Of a stretch of 64,000 nt of DNA, positions 55,876 to 64,000 are shown one piece after another. The notes beneath the pieces were generated by a model that was not told the origin of the DNA, made no database searches, and saw only the letters and a list, made by a program, of their open reading frames with translations. Every line of letters starts with the position of its first letter. Within the stretch, counting starts at the first letter, position 1. The stretch comes from Methanimicrococcus blatticola (GTDB taxonomy: Archaea; Halobacteriota; Methanosarcinia; Methanosarcinales; Methanosarcinaceae). The stretch lies in NCBI RefSeq assembly GCF_004363215.1, contig NZ_SNYS01000008.1, positions 62,001-126,000 of the forward strand, in the 5' to 3' direction. The position numbers and the translations under genes were made by a program.

Positions 55876-56892
55876 ATGACTAAAACAGCGGCCGTCATCA
55901 GAGGAGACGGCGTAGGACCCGAATTGGTTGATGCCATGCTTAAAGTTTTGAAAGCTTCCGGCACTCAAGTTGAGTTTAAAATGTGCGATGCCGGCGAAGG
56001 CTGGTGGAAAGCAAACGGCGGCGACTCTTTGATCCCGCCCGAAACTTGGGAAATTATGAAAAATTCTGATGCCTGCTTCAAAGGCCCGACAACAACACCA
56101 GGCGGCATCGGATCTCCGCGCAGTGTGGCGGTTTCGATCAGAAAAGCTTTTGATTTGTACGCCAACGTCCGTCCGATTAAAACAATTCCGGGCGCAGAAG
56201 GTCCGCTCGGCGCGGTCGAACACGTTTGTGTCAGAGAAGGGACGGAAGGCCTCTACATCGGCGAAGAAGTTCAGCTCACCGATGATGTTGTGATTGCCAT
56301 TCGCAAAATCACAAAAACATCCTCCCGCAAAATCGCAAAATACGCTTTCGAAGAAGCCAAACGCCGCGGATACAAAGCGGTTGTTCCGATTCACAAAAGC
56401 AACATCTTGAAAAAGACATGCGGCACCTTTTTGGAAATTGTTGAAGACGTTGCCAAAGATTATCCCGGTATTGAAGTTTGGGAATATCACATCGACAACA
56501 TCGCGATGCAGCTCATCAAAAACCCTCAAATGTTTGACCAAACCATTCTCTTGTCCACCAATTTGTTCATGGACGTCATCAGCGAAGAATGCTCAGCCCT
56601 CGTCGGCAGCATCGGCATGATTTACTCCGCCAACATCGGCGACAACTACGCCATGTTTGAACCGGCACACGGCTCCGCGCCCAAATACACCGGCATGGAC
56701 AAAGTCAATCCCTACGCGACCATTTTGGCCGGCGCCTGGATGCTTGACTACCTCGGTGAAAAAGAACAATCTCAGAAAATCTTCAAGGCGGCTGAACAGG
56801 CAATTGCTGACGGCTATGTCACTTACGACATGGGCGGCGACAAAAAATTAAGTGAAGTTGCCGACAGATTGGTTGAAATTATGACAAAGTGA
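55876..56892 (+). CDS. icd: Isocitrate/isopropylmalate dehydrogenase family (likely NAD isocitrate dehydrogenase)
   Basis: 338 residues. Beta-decarboxylating dehydrogenase. N-terminal GDGVGPELVDAMLK, substrate loop SPRSVAVSIRKAFDLYANVRP, Lys/Asp pair KSNILKKTCGTF, and C-terminal FEPAHGSAPKYTGMDKVNPYATIL. The Ser in the substrate loop and the overall length fit isocitrate dehydrogenase of the methanogen type; 3-isopropylmalate or methyltartrate dehydrogenases are alternatives. CAGGTGATATGAA precedes ATG. Confidence 0.85.
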   Translation: MTKTAAVIRGDGVGPELVDAMLKVLKASGTQVEFKMCDAGEGWWKANGGDSLIPPETWEIMKNSDACFKGPTTTPGGIGSPRSVAVSIRKAFDLYANVRPIKTIPGAEGPLGAVEHVCVREGTEGLYIGEEVQLTDDVVIAIRKITKTSSRKIAKYAFEEAKRRGYKAVVPIHKSNILKKTCGTFLEIVEDVAKDYPGIEVWEYHIDNIAMQLIKNPQMFDQTILLSTNLFMDVISEECSALVGSIGMIYSANIGDNYAMFEPAHGSAPKYTGMDKVNPYATILAGAWMLDYLGEKEQSQKIFKAAEQAIADGYVTYDMGGDKKLSEVADRLVEIMTK

Positions 56893-57069
56893 AGGCTCAA
56901 GTCTTCCTTTTTCTCATTTTCATTTCTTTTTATCTTATTTTCTTTCTTTTTCTCATTTTCATTTCTTTTTTATCTTATTTTCTTTCCTTTTCTATTTTCA
57001 TTTTTTTCTTTTTCCGGTTTTACGATATTTTTACTGTTTCTGATGTTTATTCAACGAATGAGTACGAAT

Positions 57070-57118
57070 CTCCAACGCCTTCTTTCACTCGCTTTGCTCG
57101 TGAAACGTGTCGTTGGAG
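57070..57118 (+). repeat. Two-step hairpin repeat, copy 1
   Basis: Outer stem CTCCAACG/CGTTGGAG (57070-57077 and 57111-57118), inner stem TTTCAC/GTGAAA (57083-57088 and 57100-57105), loop TCGCTTTGCTC. It recurs at 57458-57506, and the similarity extends to about 80 bp including TGTTTATT upstream. Confidence 0.78.
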
Positions 57119-57179
57119 GTGGTTGATTTGGTTTTTCATTTATTTTGGTTAAATGGAAACATCAGTTTTTCAATTTAAC

Positions 57180-57254
57180 AAAAAGGGGAACGCCGCTTAA
57201 ATTCCAAAATAAAATCGGGTTTTATTTTTAGGTTTTAAAAGGGCGTTCCTTTTT
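57180..57254 (+). repeat. Long imperfect stem-loop
   Basis: AAAAAGG-GGAACGCC (57180-57194) pairs with GGGCGTTCC-TTTTT (57241-57254), with an internal stem AAAATAAAA/TTTTATTTT in the loop. It could be a bidirectional terminator or a structured RNA. Confidence 0.5.
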
Positions 57255-57326
57255 CAAAAAATAATGAAAAACGATGTTTGGATTTGTTTAAATTGGAAAA
57301 AAGTTCAAGTACGACCGCAATTCAAG

Positions 57327-57352
57327 ATTTTGTGAGCGTCAGCGAACAAAAT
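57327..57352 (+). repeat. Hairpin with GAGCGTCAGCGA loop
   Basis: ATTTTGT (57327-57333) pairs with ACAAAAT (57346-57352) around GAGCGTCAGCGA, one base longer than the loop in the 3334 and 16703 hairpins. Belongs to the same family by loop. Confidence 0.6.
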
Positions 57353-57457
57353 TGCAGAATTGCGGATTATTCCCCTGCGTTTACAAAAAAGACATTGCCG
57401 AATGATTGAAATTTAATTAAAGCGGTTTATGTTGTTTATTTAACGCATGGGAAGAAT

Positions 57458-57506
57458 CTCCAACTCCTTCTTTCACTCGCTTCGCTCGTGAAACGCGTCG
57501 TTGGAG
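57458..57506 (+). repeat. Two-step hairpin repeat, copy 2
   Basis: Outer stem CTCCAAC/GTTGGAG (57458-57464, 57500-57506), inner stem TTTCAC/GTGAAA (57471-57476, 57488-57493), loop TCGCTTCGCTC. Differs from copy 1 at a few loop and spacer bases but keeps both stems. Confidence 0.78.
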
Positions 57507-57729
57507 GCGGTTACTTTGTCTTTAAATTATTTTTACAAAAAGATTTTTCGGGTTTTAAAATTTCAAAAAATACTTAATTGAAAATATCATTGAAAAGAAT
57601 CAGGGTGGATTTGAATCCGAATAATTAAAATGAATCAATAATGAATCAAATTATAAATCAATTAAAATCAATTAAAATCAATCAATTTAAATCAATCAAA
57701 TCAAAATCAATCAAAAAATAGGTGAAATT

Positions 57730-58131
57730 ATGCAGGAAGTTTTAAAATTCTTAACTGACAACCCGACTTTTTACATCGCGACAAACAGCCCCGAAGGTCC
57801 GCGCGTCAGACCGTTCGGTTTTATCATGGAAGACGGCGGCAAACTTTATTTGACAACAAGCAACCAAAAAGATGTTTTCAAACAGCTTCAAGCTGACCCG
57901 CGCTTTGAAATTTCAGCGACATCGGCTGACGGGGGTTCTTGGATTCGTGTCAGAGGAAAAGCAGTTTTTGATACAAGAAAAGAAATTGCTGAAAAAGCGT
58001 TCAAAACCGCTGAATTCTTTACGCCGATGTATCAGTCACCGGACAATCCGATTTTGGAATTTTTCTATATCGGTGAAGGCGAAGCAACATTTTATTCATT
58101 CGTCGAAGCGCCGAAAACCATTCAATTTTAA
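57730..58131 (+). CDS. FMN-binding split-barrel (pyridoxamine phosphate oxidase-like) protein
   Basis: 133 residues. Split-barrel fold: ATNSPEGPRVRPFGFIMEDGGKLYLTTSNQKDVFKQL is the FMN-binding region, ending in EGEATFYSF. Single small domain, cytoplasmic. May bind FMN or F420; substrate unknown. AGGTGAAATT precedes ATG. It is followed by a perfect 13-bp hairpin at 58187. Confidence 0.9.
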   Translation: MQEVLKFLTDNPTFYIATNSPEGPRVRPFGFIMEDGGKLYLTTSNQKDVFKQLQADPRFEISATSADGGSWIRVRGKAVFDTRKEIAEKAFKTAEFFTPMYQSPDNPILEFFYIGEGEATFYSFVEAPKTIQF

Positions 58132-58186
58132 TTTCAGATTTTTTAAATTTCGATTTTTAATTTAGATTTTTAATTTAGATTTTTTC

Positions 58187-58218
58187 ATTTGAATAAACTC
58201 TTGGCAGTTTATTCAAAT
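58187..58218 (+). terminator. Hairpin after the FMN-binding gene
   Basis: ATTTGAATAAACT (58187-58199) pairs perfectly with AGTTTATTCAAAT (58206-58218), loop CTTGGC. T-rich sequence flanks it. The remaining 200 bp to 58424 have no gene. Confidence 0.62.
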
Positions 58219-58424
58219 CAAATCTCAAATCAAAAATTTCTATTTTTTATAAAATAATTTTCCCATTCGTTTCCAACTGTGTTAATTTTTTATCGCTCCG
58301 ATCCATTACGTTTTTCTTCTCCTGAGTTACTCTCGCAATTTTTTCTCTAACGCAATTTATTTAATTATCCTTGTGGTATGTTAATAATGATTTTAGAGTT
58401 CCGCCAAAAAGGAGAGATTGAGTT

Positions 58425-58787
58425 TTGAAGCAGATTCTTCTGATTGAAGATAACATTATGAATTCTGAGTTAGTCAAAGATATTCTTGAAATGGAAAATT
58501 ATGAGATAACATGCACAGCCGATGGCATGGATGCTTTAGATATTTTAGAAAAAGAATCTTTTGATTTAATACTCACCGACATTAATCTGCCGAAAATGGA
58601 TGGGTTGGAATTAGTCAAACACATCCGAAGCGACATGGATCCAAACATTAAAGTGATCGCAATTTCTTCAGACACTCTGACCAAAGACGGAAGACAATTC
58701 ACAGATGTCGGTTTCGACGGTTTCATTCAAAAACCGTTCAAAATCGGAGAATTCCGCAAATATATCAAATCCTTACTCGATGATTGA
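58425..58787 (+). CDS. Stand-alone CheY-like response regulator receiver
   Basis: 120 residues, only a receiver domain. The phosphate-accepting Asp lies in FDLILTDINLPKMDG, with the acidic pair LIEDN and the lysine in QKPFKI. No output domain. The start is a TTG at 58425 with GGAG upstream. Its end overlaps the next gene's ATG at 58780, so it is likely to act with that HEAT protein. No histidine kinase in the window. Confidence 0.9.
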   Translation: MKQILLIEDNIMNSELVKDILEMENYEITCTADGMDALDILEKESFDLILTDINLPKMDGLELVKHIRSDMDPNIKVIAISSDTLTKDGRQFTDVGFDGFIQKPFKIGEFRKYIKSLLDD

Positions 58788-59556
58788 GAAAATGAATCCG
58801 GATGATGACATCACTTTTTTGCAAAACAAATTGCAACTCATCCGCTCCCTTCAAGATCCGGGGGAAAAAGAGATTTCTGGTCTTGTTTCTTTGCTTACCG
58901 ACCCGAGTGAAAATGAAATCATCTGCGCTTCTGTTTATCCCGTTCTTCAAGCAGCGGGTCAGCTCTCGGTTGACGCTCTTCTCTCTGTTTATTCAAATTT
59001 TTCCGAATTCGATGAAAAAATTCAAATTCGGCTTTCATACACTTTTTCTCAAATTCCGGAAACACCGGCATTCGTATTTGAAACATTTTTGAAAAGCGGT
59101 ATTTCCCGCGTTCGTCAAAACGGCATCATCGGGTTCGCTCTTCTCAATGACCGCCGATTTGATGATTTGTTGTTTGATGTTTTAAGAAATGATGCTGATT
59201 CCGAAACGGCATATGAAGCGGCAATTGCGCTTTCCGGTGGCGGTGTTGATGTTTTGTCCGAGTTTGAAATCATCTTGAAAGAAAATGTCATGGCAGAAAA
59301 CCTTCGGGAAAAAACTTATATGGATTCCCCAACCAAAATAAATGCAGACAACACGAATGGTTTATGCTCGCCGGAATCCGATCTTTTCCATCCTTTGGAT
59401 AAGCATGTGCTTGCAAAAGTCATTGAAATTACGGGTGATATCGGAAATGAAGAAACGCTCTCGTATTTGACGGCGTATCTCACTCATCCGGATGAACGGG
59501 TTTCAAGAATTGCGGCAGAATCTATTCAAAAAATAAAAACAAAAACCACAAAATAA
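58780..59556 (+). CDS. HEAT-repeat-like helical protein
   Basis: 258 residues, all-helical, built from pairs of helices as in HEAT/PBS-lyase repeats (SLLTDPSENEIICASVYPVLQAAG, SETAYEAAIALSGGG, LTHPDERVSRIAAESIQKIK). Mean repeat 30-35 residues. Probably a protein-binding scaffold; there are no catalytic motifs. ATG 58780 overlaps the response regulator by 8 bp; ATG 58792 is a second choice. The pair implies a two-component output that acts by binding. Confidence 0.8.
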   Translation: MIEKMNPDDDITFLQNKLQLIRSLQDPGEKEISGLVSLLTDPSENEIICASVYPVLQAAGQLSVDALLSVYSNFSEFDEKIQIRLSYTFSQIPETPAFVFETFLKSGISRVRQNGIIGFALLNDRRFDDLLFDVLRNDADSETAYEAAIALSGGGVDVLSEFEIILKENVMAENLREKTYMDSPTKINADNTNGLCSPESDLFHPLDKHVLAKVIEITGDIGNEETLSYLTAYLTHPDERVSRIAAESIQKIKTKTTK

Positions 59557-59616
59557 AAACCAAAAAATAAAACCAAAAAATAAAACCAATAAATAAAAAC
59601 ATAAACGGTGATCATC

Positions 59617-60441
59617 TTGGAACTGATGTTCCTTTTCTTTTTAGCAGCTCTTGTTCTCGGCGGTGCGGTCGCGGGTTCCTTTTCCGGAATGCTCGGCATC
59701 GGCGGGTCTATTTTGCTTGTTCCGCTTCAATTTTATCTTTTGACCAGGCTCGGCTATCCGCCTGACATCGCCTTAAAAACAGCGATTGCAACCGCTCTTT
59801 TTTTCACACTGCCGACATCACTTTCAAGTGCTTACAATCACTCCAAGCGCAACACGGTTTTGTGGAAAAAAGGTCTTTTAATGGGCGTTTTCGGATTCGT
59901 TTTCTCCTTTGCCGGCGGTTACATTGCGTCACATTTGAATGCCGCTTACCTTTCTATTATTTTCGGTGTTGTCGTTTTGGGCGCTTCGCTGAAATTTACG
60001 ACAACGAAAAATGCCAATGAAGATCCTGAAAAAATGTCTCAAAATCCGATTATTTACGCGGTCTGCGGCTCTTTAATGGGATTGCTGTCAGGCTTAACCG
60101 GTATCGGCGGCGGTTTGGTTTTGATTCCGCTTGTTATTTTTCTGGCAAAAATGCCGCTTCGCCAAGCCATCGGTACGTCTTCGGCAACGATTATTTTTAC
60201 GGCGTTCGGCGGTGTTATCAGTTATATCATTAACGGCATCGGCGTTGAGGGGTTGCCGCCGTATTCATTCGGCTATGTCAATTTGATAATGTGGATTGCA
60301 TTGGTGATTCCGGGCGTTATCTTGGCATCAGTCGGCGCAAAACTTTCTCACAAATTGAATCAAAAATATATGCGAAACGCATTTACCGTCATTACTTTCC
60401 TTGTCGGGGTCGGAATGATTCTGAAAGGGTTTTTGATGTGA
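59617..60441 (+). CDS. TauE/SafE-family anion transporter
   Basis: 274 residues, about eight membrane helices with the twin motif GGAVAGSFSGMLGIGGS and SGLTGIGGGLVLIPL. The family exports or imports sulfite, sulfonates or related anions. Start chosen as TTG 59617, since GGTGATC (59607-59613) lies 6 nt from it, as in neighbouring genes; GTG 59608 and ATG 59626 are other options. Specific substrate unknown. Confidence 0.88.
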   Translation: MELMFLFFLAALVLGGAVAGSFSGMLGIGGSILLVPLQFYLLTRLGYPPDIALKTAIATALFFTLPTSLSSAYNHSKRNTVLWKKGLLMGVFGFVFSFAGGYIASHLNAAYLSIIFGVVVLGASLKFTTTKNANEDPEKMSQNPIIYAVCGSLMGLLSGLTGIGGGLVLIPLVIFLAKMPLRQAIGTSSATIIFTAFGGVISYIINGIGVEGLPPYSFGYVNLIMWIALVIPGVILASVGAKLSHKLNQKYMRNAFTVITFLVGVGMILKGFLM

Positions 60442-60671
60442 TCGCGTTTGATGTGACAGCGTTTGAGGTGGCGAATTTTAGGCGATTTAACACTCGGGTG
60501 ACAAAAAAGCTTTATAGTGAAAATTGATTATTTTGTTTACCTTTAAATACGGAGATTCAGACCGTTCTTACTTATATATTTTAATTGACTAACTGTCTTA
60601 ATTACTTAAGTGTATTAATTGCTTAAGTTTCTTAATTATTAATTTTGATTGAAATACACGAGGTTTAATAT

Positions 60672-60953
60672 ATGGCGCTTCCCGGTTTACTTTTTGACAT
60701 TATTTTAGTTGCATTGGCAATTCTGATTGCTTACATTTTATACAAAGCTTTGAAAACAACCAAAAAATTGGCACTCAATATCATCATTGGTTTTATTTTG
60801 ATTATTGTTACCAATCTGTTGGACATCACATCCATCCCTGTCGGTTTTAACCTTTCAACGGTGATTACCATTCTGATTACCGCTTTAACCGGCGTTTTCG
60901 GTGCATTGGTGATGATTATTTTGAATATTTTCGGACTTTATCCGTTTATTTAA
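60672..60953 (+). CDS. BofA-like small membrane protein
   Basis: 93 residues, three hydrophobic stretches, with a TTKKLALNIIIGFILIIVTNLLDIT middle. It fits the archaeal family annotated as pro-sigmaK processing inhibitor BofA-like, though archaea have no sigmaK, so the name reflects sequence only. GAGGTTTAATAT precedes ATG; a TATA-like CTTATATATTTT lies at 60570-60580. Confidence 0.8.
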   Translation: MALPGLLFDIILVALAILIAYILYKALKTTKKLALNIIIGFILIIVTNLLDITSIPVGFNLSTVITILITALTGVFGALVMIILNIFGLYPFI

Positions 60954-60968
60954 ATTTCATTCCCTTTT

Positions 60969-61649
60969 TTATTTTTCAAAAACAGCACGATAATGATGGC
61001 GGGTGTAACTCTCGCCGTTATATTTCTTTTCTTTTTTAATTGATTTCAATTCAAGCGTTTGAAATCCGTTTTTTTCAAAAAGAGTTTTGATTTCGTTTTC
61101 ATCAAAATAGTGATACAGAATTCCGTTTTGACGCTCAAAAGTTCGCGGCTCCATTTTTTCGTTTTCTAAAATCGCGGGCTCGCCTGAACATCGCATATCT
61201 TCTTCGCCGAAAACTTCAAAGAAAAGAAGCCCGCCTTTTTTTAAAGTTCGATAAAATTCAGCCGCGGTTTTTTCCCGATCTTCTAAAACCAAATGCTGCA
61301 TCACGCCAAGACACAAAACACCGTCGAAAATTTCATTTGAAAAAGGCAGTTCGACAGTGTTTGAAACAATATGTTCGGGAAATGAAAATCCGGGTGACGC
61401 TTTTTTCTCAGCCGCCATGCGGATTGATTCAATCGAACGGATCAAAGCGTTTTTGGAAATATCAATGCCGATGCACGGAAATTTAAAACAAAATTCTCTC
61501 AAATAACGTCCTTCGCCCGAGCCGGCATCCAATAAAAAACCGTTTTCTTTCAATCGGTTTTGAATCCACGAAAGTTCCGACAGACCGCCCCATTTCAAAT
61601 GTTCATATTCGATGTCCCACGCGTTGACATCTTTTTTAGAAACAGTCAT
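60969..61649 (-). CDS. Class I SAM-dependent methyltransferase
   Basis: 226 residues. Motif I is LDAGSGEGRYLREF (residues about 37-50), motif II/III DGVLCLGVMQHL and GGLLFFEVFGEED. Type-11 methyltransferase layout with a C-terminal FFEKNGFQTLELKSIKKEKKY. Substrate unknown. It is between convergent BofA-like and alaS genes, 54 bp downstream of alaS, and may be its operon partner. Confidence 0.85.
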   Translation of the reverse strand: MTVSKKDVNAWDIEYEHLKWGGLSELSWIQNRLKENGFLLDAGSGEGRYLREFCFKFPCIGIDISKNALIRSIESIRMAAEKKASPGFSFPEHIVSNTVELPFSNEIFDGVLCLGVMQHLVLEDREKTAAEFYRTLKKGGLLFFEVFGEEDMRCSGEPAILENEKMEPRTFERQNGILYHYFDENEIKTLFEKNGFQTLELKSIKKEKKYNGESYTRHHYRAVFEK

Positions 61650-61703
61650 GATAAAACCTAAACCTTAAAACCGGAAAAAAGATGAAATAAAAAAGAAAAG
61701 AAA

Positions 61704-64000
61704 TTAAGAAGACAAAGTCTCCTTAATTTTTGCAACGGCTTCAGCCTTTGCTTTTTCAATGCCTGACGCGTCCGGTCCGCCGCCCATGGCCAAATCCGGC
61801 TTGCCGCCGCCGCCGCCGCCGACAGCTTGTGACATCATTTTCACAAGGTCGCCTGCTTTAAGGCCCTTTGTAACTGCATTTTTGCCGACAGCTGCAACAG
61901 CTTTCACGCCGTCCGTTTCACTGAGAAGAACCGCGACGGCGTTTTCATCCTTTAATATTTCAATGGCTGCCATTCTCAAAGAATCAATGCCGTCTCCTTT
62001 TGTCACATTAACAACAAGTGAGAACTCACCGATCTTTTCAGCGTTTTGAAGCATTTTAATGGTTCTTGCGCCGGCCAATTCTTCTTTGAGTTTTTCGTTC
62101 TCTTTTTGAAGTTCTTTCCATTCATCAAAGAAACGCTCAACCGTCGGCGGTAAAATTTCAGGTTGAATGCTTAAAATTTCAGAAGAATCTCTGAGCAGTC
62201 CTTCCATTTCCTGAACGGCGGCAATGGCTGCTTCGCCGGCCGCGTATTCCAAACGCTCAACACCGTCTTGAATGCGTTCCGTTTTCAAAATCTTAATCGG
62301 GCCGACAACACCGGTGCTGAGGCAGTGCGTACCGCCGCAGGCTTCAATGTCTGAGCCGACTTTAACGATACGAAGCGTCTTTCCCGGCGGAATGCCGCCC
62401 TGGTAGAGGCCGAAGCCGTATTTCTGCTCGGCTTCCGTTCTGTCAAGACTTTCAAAGTGGACTTTTTTGTTTTCCATCACCATTTTGTTGGCAATCATTT
62501 CAATTTCATTGATTTCATCTTGGGTGATGTGCTTGTAATGTGAAATGTCGAGTCTGGCTCTGTTTTCCGTCTTCTGCGCGCCGGCCTGCCAAATGTGATT
62601 GCCGAGCACCTTTCTGGCTGCGTCGTTGACAATGTGCGTTGCCGTGTGGTGACGGGAGTGCGCCATTCTGCGCTTCTTGTCCACTTGGCCGATAATCATG
62701 TCGCCGCGGTTAATCAACAATTCTTTATCTGTTATGTTCAGTTTGTGAATCACAACGCCGTTATACATTTGAACGTCAATGACATCATAAACGAATGTTC
62801 CTGCCATCAGCATACCGTTATCGGCTTCCTGACCGCCGCCTTCGGGGTAGAAGTATGTGTTATCCAATACAACGAAATCTTCAAACGTGTCCAAAACAAC
62901 CGCTTCGAATTCCATTCGTTCCGGTTCGTCATAATAAAAGCGTTTGGTCAATGGCAAACGCTCGATTTTATCCATATATTTGAATCCCGTGATCGATTCA
63001 TCTTTGTCACCGGCTTCGCTGTGCATATCCGCGACAAGGGAATAGAAATTGTCCGGAAATTCCACCGTGACGCCGACTTCTTTTGCGGCTTCCTTAGAAA
63101 CTTCCGGCGGAATGCCGTGGCTGTCATAAATTTCCATGAGTTCTTCAAGCGGCAAACTTTCGCCTTTTTCCTGATAACGGACAGCCGCTTTTTGAATAAT
63201 CTTTCTGCCGCGCTCAATGGTCTGGCGGTATTTTTCCTCTTCAAGCGCCAAAATTTCTTCCGTCACTTTGAAAGTGTCTTCAAATTCGGGATATTCCGGC
63301 ATGTTGTCAATGTGAAGCGCAACGATTTCCGAAAGCGGCACATTCACGCCCAAATCCGCAAGCATACGAATCGTGCGGCGAAGGACAAGTCTTGCAAGGT
63401 AACCGGATTTCACGTTGGACGGAATGATGCCGTCGCCGAGCATAAACGTCAAACAGCGTGTGTGATCGGCAATCGCGAAGATCTTTTCCATCGGGTCCAT
63501 GATGCGGTTCAGCTCGTCGACGTCCATGCCGATGCTGTCTGCCACCTGTCTTCTGAGTTCCAGCAAATTAGCATTGCCGCTGACGTCCATGACGCCCGCA
63601 AACTGTGCGTTGCTGGCAAAAATCTTAGCGTACTCGGGATTGTTTAATTCGTGGTCGATGCCTGCCAAATTCGTTAATTCTTGAACGATTGTCGGGAAAA
63701 CGGCATCGTAAATCGTCGGCGTTCCCTGGGATGCCCAGACGAAACGCTCTAAACCGTAGCCGGTATCAACAATATAACTGTCCATTCTTTCATACATTTT
63801 GCCTTTGACATCAATCGTTCCCGTCTTTGATTCTTTCAAATTCATGAAAACGAGCGTTGCCAATTCAAGGCCGCCGACCATGACTTCAACAGACGCGCCG
63901 GCATTGCCGCCGCCGGCCCACGGGCTTTTAATGTATGTCACTTCTGTGATATCGGCACCTAAAGACGTTAAAAGTTCATCGCATAAGGCGATGGTTTTGT
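61704..64000 (-). CDS. alaS: Alanyl-tRNA synthetase, C-terminal 765 residues (cut at window edge)
   Basis: Open to the window end at 64000, so the N-terminal part (about 150-160 residues of the catalytic domain) lies outside. Visible: the catalytic-domain remainder with SPWAGGGNAGAS and DTGYGLERFVWASQG; the editing domain with HSRHHTATHIVNDAARKVLG and ACGGTHCLSTG; and the C-terminal DHHA1-like domain ending GGGGGGKPDLAMGGGPDASG. It charges tRNA-Ala and clears Ser/Gly mischarging. A GTG at 63941 is an internal codon, not a start. Confidence 0.95.
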   Translation of the reverse strand, partial: KTIALCDELLTSLGADITEVTYIKSPWAGGGNAGASVEVMVGGLELATLVFMNLKESKTGTIDVKGKMYERMDSYIVDTGYGLERFVWASQGTPTIYDAVFPTIVQELTNLAGIDHELNNPEYAKIFASNAQFAGVMDVSGNANLLELRRQVADSIGMDVDELNRIMDPMEKIFAIADHTRCLTFMLGDGIIPSNVKSGYLARLVLRRTIRMLADLGVNVPLSEIVALHIDNMPEYPEFEDTFKVTEEILALEEEKYRQTIERGRKIIQKAAVRYQEKGESLPLEELMEIYDSHGIPPEVSKEAAKEVGVTVEFPDNFYSLVADMHSEAGDKDESITGFKYMDKIERLPLTKRFYYDEPERMEFEAVVLDTFEDFVVLDNTYFYPEGGGQEADNGMLMAGTFVYDVIDVQMYNGVVIHKLNITDKELLINRGDMIIGQVDKKRRMAHSRHHTATHIVNDAARKVLGNHIWQAGAQKTENRARLDISHYKHITQDEINEIEMIANKMVMENKKVHFESLDRTEAEQKYGFGLYQGGIPPGKTLRIVKVGSDIEACGGTHCLSTGVVGPIKILKTERIQDGVERLEYAAGEAAIAAVQEMEGLLRDSSEILSIQPEILPPTVERFFDEWKELQKENEKLKEELAGARTIKMLQNAEKIGEFSLVVNVTKGDGIDSLRMAAIEILKDENAVAVLLSETDGVKAVAAVGKNAVTKGLKAGDLVKMMSQAVGGGGGGKPDLAMGGGPDASGIEKAKAEAVAKIKETLSS

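Larger units (their letters stand above)
56893..57729. other. 837-bp intergenic region with repeats and hairpins, no gene seen
   Basis: It opens with a polypyrimidine stretch (56905-57015) containing two to three units of a 40-bp pattern of TTTCTTTTTCTCATTTTCAT, a likely transcript end for icd. Then come a hairpin pair at 57070 and 57458, a long stem at 57180-57254 and another hairpin at 57327. The last 100 bp before the next gene are AATCAATTAAA-type repeats with AGGTGAAATT just before the ATG. It may encode non-coding RNA, but nothing is proved. Confidence 0.45.

Noticed and set aside
62595-63647. 350-codon frame antisense to alaS
   Set aside because: Opposite strand of conserved AlaRS editing and catalytic domains; His/Phe/Arg-rich composition typical of shadow frames.

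Overview
This window reads as chromosomal DNA of a methanogenic archaeon of the Methanosarcinales, most likely Methanosarcinaceae. Pointers are a coenzyme F420 synthesis gene (cofH), the indirect cysteine-tRNA route (SepCysS), class I lysyl-tRNA synthetase, archaeal RNA polymerase subunit L, exosome subunit Csl4, Dph2, deoxyhypusine synthase, the archaeal mevalonate branch (AcnX plus UbiD-like), the siroheme-dependent heme route (Ahb), and an archaeosortase of the ArtA type. Genes are AT-rich with TATA-box promoters and GGTG/AGGAG Shine-Dalgarno sites. A Methanimicrococcus-like host is plausible, but that is inference from style, not proof.

Layout. 1-4.5 kb: truncated AEC transporter, cofH, an HD-domain hydrolase followed by a tandem copy of its own C-terminus, a tandem-repeat element, and a thioredoxin. 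4.5-13.3 kb is carbon entry: pta-ackA behind a long leader, a SecB-like small protein, pycB-pycA and birA; two inverted repeats that look like BirA operators sit before pycB and before birA. 13.4-18.9 kb: winged-helix regulator, DUF2207 and LemA membrane proteins, deoxyhypusine synthase, pyrF. 19-21.3 kb: an AT-rich two-gene island (ASCH protein; PIN-GNAT-PUA-like fusion) beside tRNA-Pro(GGG). 21.4-31 kb: GNAT, lysA, a second repeat element, the three archaeal mevalonate-pathway genes, a radical SAM protein, two paralogous membrane proteins and an unknown protein.

31-42.9 kb is a long minus-strand block for pyrimidine (pyrD, pyrK) and tetrapyrrole synthesis (aroC-ahbD-ahbA-ahbB-precorrin-2 dehydrogenase-hemA, an unknown gene, hemB-hemL-zinc ribbon-hemC), interrupted by a third repeat element. 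Together the genes make glutamate semialdehyde, 5-aminolevulinate and hydroxymethylbilane, and later steps from precorrin-2/siroheme to heme b. hemD, the uroporphyrinogen methylase and ahbC are not in the window. 43-64 kb is mainly housekeeping: an HdrD-like Fe-S protein, lysS, hpt-dph2-ABM-METTL5, csl4, rpoL, SepCysS, artA, a zinc-finger protein, ribK-ribB, an isocitrate dehydrogenase-type enzyme, an FMN-binding protein, a CheY-HEAT pair, TauE, BofA-like, a methyltransferase, and alaS cut by the window end.

The less ordinary content lies between genes: a dispersed element with two internal tandem arrays at three loci, a hairpin family with a conserved 11-12-nt loop and changing stems, and several short tandem repeats. 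The best candidate for an undescribed system is the PIN-GNAT-PUA-like/ASCH pair.
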